This document shows positions 58,561 through 64,000 of a stretch of 64,000 nt of DNA, piece by piece. This DNA is from Hermatobates lingyangjiaoensis (taxonomy: Eukaryota > Arthropoda > Insecta > Hemiptera > Hermatobatidae). Position numbers and translations under genes: made by a program. Positions within the stretch are counted from its first letter, which is position 1. Each line of letters begins with the position of its first letter. Location: contig JAPFBL010000007.1 in the NCBI GenBank assembly GCA_026182355.1, forward strand, positions 248,001 through 312,000, in the 5' to 3' direction. Under the pieces are notes generated by a model. It searched no databases. It worked only from the letters and a program-made list of their open reading frames with translations, and had not been told where the DNA came from.

Positions 58561-60639
58561 CTTAGTATTTGGTGGTAGTATTATATGTGTCCCTCCCACA
58601 CATATATTTGCAAATTTATTATTAAATTATTTTCAATGTTTATATGTGTCCACCAGGTCGGCATATTGAATCAGTTTCTACGAAAATACTTTTCTGTTGC
58701 AAATAACAATTTTTCGGTACAAGTAGGTACAAAAAGGTTGGCATTTTTCAGATTTTGATATTGCATTGGGCCAAGCATTAAAATAGACATGAAAATATTA
58801 TAGTTCACTTAGTAAAACAAACTGCGAAAAGTAAAGTTCCTAAACTACTTTACCAATGTTCACCATTTAAATGCTGTTCCCCTGAAAAAACTGGGAGCAT
58901 GTAAGCACCTCTGCATATTGTAAATATAGTAATTCCACTGACACATTGACATCGAAATGCTAACTACTAGAACTTAAAACACACAGGCCAATGCTCAAGG
59001 ATTAATATGATTGGAGTTAAAATTATTGATTGTAATCATTTTTTTTGTATTTTCCCTAAATTTACTCTTCTCAAAACGTCGACCACTGCAGTGGACCCCT
59101 CTTTTACCTGCTGCTACGCTACTGATGTCGTATAAGAAATAGATAATTACTACAACAGGTGGCCGACTTCTACAAGTTGTCTGATTTAGGACTCCCATCG
59201 GATCCATAAGAATTTAGTCGTCCTCCCGAAAGAAAATGCCTATTATCTCGGGACCAGGCCTGACTTAAGTAAGTACCAGTTTTCTAGTCCACCTGCCAAC
59301 TGATTGACCCGTGGTGCGACAGTATTTCAAGAATTATTGGGTGGAATTCCGGACCTAGGTTCTACTGGGCATTTCTTGGTTGCAGGTGTGGTCAGTGGCC
59401 ACAAAACCTTCCGCCTGTAAGCCAGTCTGTTACGCAACAGCGTTACTTGTTGCCTGCTCTCGCGGCGATGACACATAGGAATCAGGGTGTCTATCACCCT
59501 GCTTTATTCAACATTCAACAAACGTAAATAATGTAATGTTAAATATTATAAGGATTTTGTTTTTCAAATTACGATAGTTTCGTTGATAATTACAAATATT
59601 CTTTACTCATGTTGAAATAATGAAAAAAGTTTCCACACAAACAAGTGTTATTGACGAAAAACAAGTAATGTCATTCTTTAGGTTTATCTGCTTACAGCGT
59701 GAATGCAAGAACTGATTAATCCCTGTGTCGAAACAGATTAATTTCTTAATTCAACTTGTATATGTACATGTTCTTCCTCATAAATTCGAGCAGAGATAAA
59801 AATATTGTCGCTCTCACTGACTCCAAAAACGTTGAGGACTTTTCAATCCAAGAACCAGAGTGAGTCAGTTACCTCTCCTCGATTAGTATTCTTTTGGTTA
59901 TTTCTGCCCTCCCAAGATAATATCAGTTTCTCATATCTAATTAATGACGAAAAAAATAGGCAATGCGTACCTAAACTTAACCTACAAAGTTTCAGGTGTG
60001 AAAAATAATACTAGGGTGTGTATGCTTATTTTTTGGATAAAGTACTCGTAATAATTATTAAATCATATAATAAATAATTATTAATATTTATTAAATATTT
60101 AATAAACATCATTTCAACTGATATGGATGATAAGATTTCATCTGTATAATTGGAGTAGTTAGAATGTTAGTAGTATGATTAAGTTACCATTACTAGAACA
60201 GTTTCCTATCATAACGAAGGTGATTTGAGTAGTATGAAAGTGGACTGTACTTCTCAGCGGTTCATGTGCATTATTCATCCATGATTAATGAATATAGTTA
60301 AATAAAGTAGGAGAATTCATTATTATAATAATGCTCAGTATTATAATAATTATGGCGCACAGCAGTAGTTCAAGAGACTTATATGTAATTTATGTTGTCT
60401 CTAAGGTTCTCTCTTATAGACTTTCGCCTTTAGTATTAATCTGGAGGGAGAAAGTGTGGCTTATATCTTCATTGACACCCAGTTTAGTTACGGACAAACC
60501 ACATTTTTGCTGTTCACATCAGGAGTAAAAAAATTTACCTTTTCTTAATGGATATTTTATGTTTAAGAACAGATGATATCGTACAAACTCAGGATCGAAT
60601 GGTGGTCGTCCTTCCCAAGACCTGTTTTGATTTATTCAT
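58561..60639. other. Intergenic DNA with one GC-richer block
   Basis: 59060-59500 is distinctly richer in GC than its surroundings (CGCGGCGATGAC near 59461) and may be retroelement debris. The rest is AT-rich with no gene recognised. Confidence 0.3.
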
Positions 60640-61140
60640 GTTCCTAGGCCTTTCAGCCATACCATGATAAAGCAGAATGGTTGATGTTTTTTAACGTGGA
60701 GCCCTTTCGCCACGTCACGAGAACCAACCGTCTGCTCACTAATGATACACAACGAAACGGTCCTCGTGAAGTGCCCAAGGTGGACCTCGCGGAGGCGGGC
60801 TTCCACGACCTACATCAACGAAGCCAGTTAGTCTCTAAAAAGGACTGAGGGTTACTTGATGATAGGGTTCATCAAGGATTACAGGGGAAAGATTAAATTG
60901 GAAAATACAAGGGTAACAGTTAATATTGAGTTGAGAGATAGCAAAGATTGGGTAAGTTAGGGAAAGAGTCAGAGGTAGCAAGAAAAGGTGCAGGGAGAAA
61001 ATAGGAGAAACATCCAGACGGTAACGCGCCGCAACTGGTTAGGCCGGCCGATGCCCACCACAAACCAGCCACAACAGTCTCACCCGAATACATATGACCA
61101 ATAGTCTCTATGGGACTGAGAGTTTCGCCGCGGCGGAAGA
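60640..61140. other. GC-rich block, possible retroelement 5' region
   Basis: Contains GAGGCGGGCTTCC, GGCCGGCCGATGCCC and CGCCGCGGCGG in a background of about 30% GC. It starts just after a TTTCAGCCATACCATG block also found in the tandem repeat at 52.3-52.5 kb. No reading frame with a recognised domain on either strand. Confidence 0.3.
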
Positions 61141-63538
61141 AAGTCTTAAAAAAGACAAGCACAAAGCCAGAAGAAGAAAAGATCACTCGTGAACAAGACT
61201 TCCCACTTCTCCTTCAAATCCATAGACAAGTTATAAAATTTAAATCCCCAATCCTTCGTATTAATGGCACTCGACACTATCAGGCTACATCTAACTGTAA
61301 CTCTTGTGTGAATTGTCGAATGATACGTAACATCGAATAGCACTTTATTAATGTAGAATTTTCTTGACAATGGTAAAGACAAAATGGTAAAATAAAATGG
61401 AAAAACATACAATATTATCCTTCATTTAGCAACGCGCAGACTGACATTGGTTACAGCAAGCACAATACAGCCGTGGCTGCCAGACTTATGCAAAGTCATG
61501 TCACACTAACATATATTCGGCGCTCTACAACTCTCATACTTAGAAATAAAACTGTAACTAAAATGTCGTCTGTAATTCCATAGTTTAATGTACTTAAAAG
61601 AGATGAATTTACCATCATATACCCAAATAAACTAATAAGACATGGGAACAATGGGAAATAGTCCCTAACTTCAACTGAGAACCCCATTGCGTCCCTCATG
61701 ACATCAGCGGAATGGGATGCCTTATAAGAAAACTACTGGTCTAAATCCACATTCCCCTCTTGTTCCCTCTATTGTTACTTCTGTCATAGAATAGCACGAT
61801 CTGCAATTTTCCACAGATAAAGTGGAACTATCTCACACCATATACTAACGGTATATAGTTTTGCTGAGCTATTCTCGACCGTCTGCTGAGATATTCAATT
61901 AATCGTGGGTAGTTCTGTCACATTAAAAAAAAAATAGCAAAGCTTCCATGGCATTGTTCAAATATTATTTTCGAATTAGTTTTTCAATAATGTCTACTAA
62001 TAAATTATGGGAAAAAAAATGTTCATCTTAAAACGAGAAAGCTATGAAAACGTTAGTAAATTTTGCAAAAACACAGATTGAGCGGAATTTTTATATATGG
62101 CAGTGATGACAAACACATTTATAATCGGGTTTCCGTTGTTCCATCGTTTCGACTTAACTAACTTAGACCCCAGAATAGGAAAGGTAATTGAAGAAGAGCA
62201 AAACAAAGCATTCCTCATTACTATATTCCATATAAAGAAAACACATTGGGTATTTATTTCAGTAATCATAAAGCTGCTTTTTTTTAAATAGCTCTGGTTT
62301 GAGGTTTTTTTTTCATAATCGAACCTTAGTCAATGAGTGTCAAAGTGTGATTGTTTACTTATATGGTAGTTGATTAATGCCATTGTAAGTTATGGACTAG
62401 AAAATATACTAGTTTTTTCTCCACTAGTAGGCTCTCAAAAAATTAATTGATTTGTTCAACAATTTTCTTTATCACGTGACAATGTTAGTAAGTTACACTA
62501 AGTTAGTATACACTAAGTTACATAATAGAATAATAAAAAATTAGAATAAACCACCTTACCTTGTATACAGAGTTCCGATTAAAGTGAAGTCGGTTTAACG
62601 ACTTCAACACCAGTGTAAGAGTCAAAGCCGTTTATTCGTTTCTTAATATCAAATAACTGACTTCTTGAGTTCTTTGTCAACGCCAAAAGTCTTTGACCTT
62701 TTTCATTCTTCTAGTGAGGAGCAACATTTGTTCGCTGGAACATTTTTGAAATATATGTATCCTTTTAATGACTAAACAAACAATCTCAAGCAAAAAACGA
62801 ACACAACAACGTTTTAAATTATCGACTTCACAATTATCAGGAATTAGAAAAGGGGGAAGATACTGTAAGCCGGTAGGACAATAGTTGTTAATCAACCACA
62901 TATACACCAGATCAGGAAATATTTGAAAAGTATTTAAGAAGAGGACTAAGGAAGAAAGAAATTAAAGCTAAAAGGATATATCCCCAAATGTATTAGAACG
63001 GTATAAAAATGTAAAAAAAATAAAGTATAACTAAAAACAAAAAAAGGAAATCTTAATTGATAATTGATTTTTAAGTAGGCAATAACAATTATTAATTAGT
63101 AATAACAATTACTAATATATATGTCCTACTAATATGTTATATGTCCTACTAATATGCAAAAGTAGCTTTAATTTTCAATAATTTACTCAAGTCGCTTGAG
63201 TTAATTAAAGATTAACTTTAGTGTAATTTCTCCTACTACCGTCTTTCACTGTGTCTGTGACGAGTAACAGTTATTTAGTCCAAACATCCTAGTTCCATTT
63301 CTTAATTTACTACTGTAGTTTAAATTTGAATTATAGAATATAGGTATATATATATTAGTTGTATGATATATAATATATATATGTATTATAGAAATCACCA
63401 CAATTAAAATAAAAAAAACTTCTAGGGTCTTTTTTAGGGTCAAAAAAGAAGTTTTTTTTGAAAACGAGCTACTTCAAAAGGCCTTTAAACTTTGTAATAA
63501 CAAATCTATATAAATATAAATATTCATATATATAATAA
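61141..63538. other. Intergenic AT-rich DNA
   Basis: No gene recognised. A 21-bp direct tandem pair (ATATGTCCTACTAATATG) lies near 63117-63157. Confidence 0.35.
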
Positions 63539-63660
63539 GTGACTCCAACCGTCGCTTCTCAAGTTCGCTTGGTGTCCATATCTCTTCTCTTCTGATGACA
63601 GTTAAACCAAAAATTAGAGACTAAGTGTGTGTTCTATTTACTCTGTACTTGTAGTTTACT
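63539..63660 (-). repeat. Dispersed repeat, inverted copy of 8148-8265
   Basis: The reverse complement reads ACACACACTTAGTCTCTAAT, then a TCATCAGAAG box, AGAGATATGG and CGACGGTTGGAGTC, in the same order as 8148-8265. A (TA)n tract follows at 63702. Confidence 0.5.
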
Positions 63661-63700
63661 CTGAAACGTTTGTTATCATTAGTAGGTCGTTTTCCTTTTA

Positions 63701-63701
<1 letters not shown>

Positions 63702-63754
<53 letters not shown>
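63702..63754. repeat. (TA)n microsatellite
   Basis: About 26 uninterrupted TA dinucleotides, the longest in the window. Confidence 0.95.
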
Positions 63755-63758
<4 letters not shown>

Positions 63759-64000
63759 GTTCAAAACACCATAAATAATGAGAAAATTGCACATGGTTTT
63801 CATCGATAACAAGATTTCCCGTGTTTATTGTGAAATCTTGTTATTAATGTATATATATATATATATTGAATAATTATGCTGCATTTATTATTTTTTCCAT
63901 TGCAGGTAAGCAGCAAAAAAATAGTTACTTGAATTGGACTACATTAAAGACAAAGAATGAAATCGACTTGCAGCTAAGGTAATACTTCTACCGAGACTTC
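63755..64000. other. Window end, AT-rich
   Basis: Contains a short inverted pair (AACAAGATTTC near 63808 and GAAATCTTGTT near 63832) and another (TA)n tract at about 63849-63866. No gene recognised. Confidence 0.4.

Noticed and set aside
1..64000. CRISPR arrays, operons or prokaryotic systems
   Set aside because: Composition, spliced genes and retroelements show eukaryotic nuclear DNA; no spaced direct-repeat array was seen.

Overview
The window is AT-rich animal nuclear DNA: spliced genes, kilobase-scale introns, (TA)n microsatellites and dense retroelement fossils. Penelope-like elements, BEL/Pao and jockey-like and RNase H-bearing LINE debris, together with single orthologues of UBE2C, PACS and hnRNP K, point to an invertebrate, most likely an arthropod. 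That assignment is inference. No bacterial genes, rRNA, CRISPR array or intact tRNA was seen.

Three cellular genes can be supported. (1) A PACS-family N-terminal reading frame lies on the minus strand at 19578-20705. It is one uninterrupted exon that stops at 375 residues, less than half the family's usual length. (2) A complete five-exon UBE2C gene, the ubiquitin-conjugating enzyme of the anaphase-promoting complex, lies on the minus strand from 45489 to 25518. All phases agree and it encodes 173 residues. Its last intron is about 18.2 kb and holds most of the mobile DNA in the window. (3) An hnRNP K gene lies on the plus strand. Its three-KH-domain coding sequence (53121-54092) is in one exon behind a 5'-UTR splice acceptor. 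The likely UBE2C and hnRNP K promoters share an identical YY1-type 11-mer, and the UBE2C promoter also has abutting CHR (TTTGAA) and CRE (TGACGTCA) sites.

Layout: 1-19.5 kb is gene-poor, with SINE heads, a jockey-like LINE remnant, a chimeric LINE-tailed element and a BEL/Pao fossil. PACS occupies 19.6-20.7 kb. From 20.8 to 25.4 kb nothing is identified. UBE2C occupies 25.5-45.6 kb; intron 4 contains two Penelope-like elements with broken RT and GIY-YIG endonuclease regions, a third remnant, at least five large palindromes or foldbacks, two tRNA-derived SINEs and RNase H fragments. From 45.6 to 51.2 kb is intergenic, with a 187-bp direct duplication and a second, inverted copy of the LINE-tailed element. 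hnRNP K covers about 51.3-54.7 kb. From 54.7 to 64 kb there is no gene I can name.

The most distinctive signal is a recurring hammerhead-ribozyme-like module (CTGANGA, one extra base, short hairpin, GAAA) in dispersed Penelope-type terminal repeats. Many of these are arranged head to head as palindromes and flanked by (TA)n tracts.
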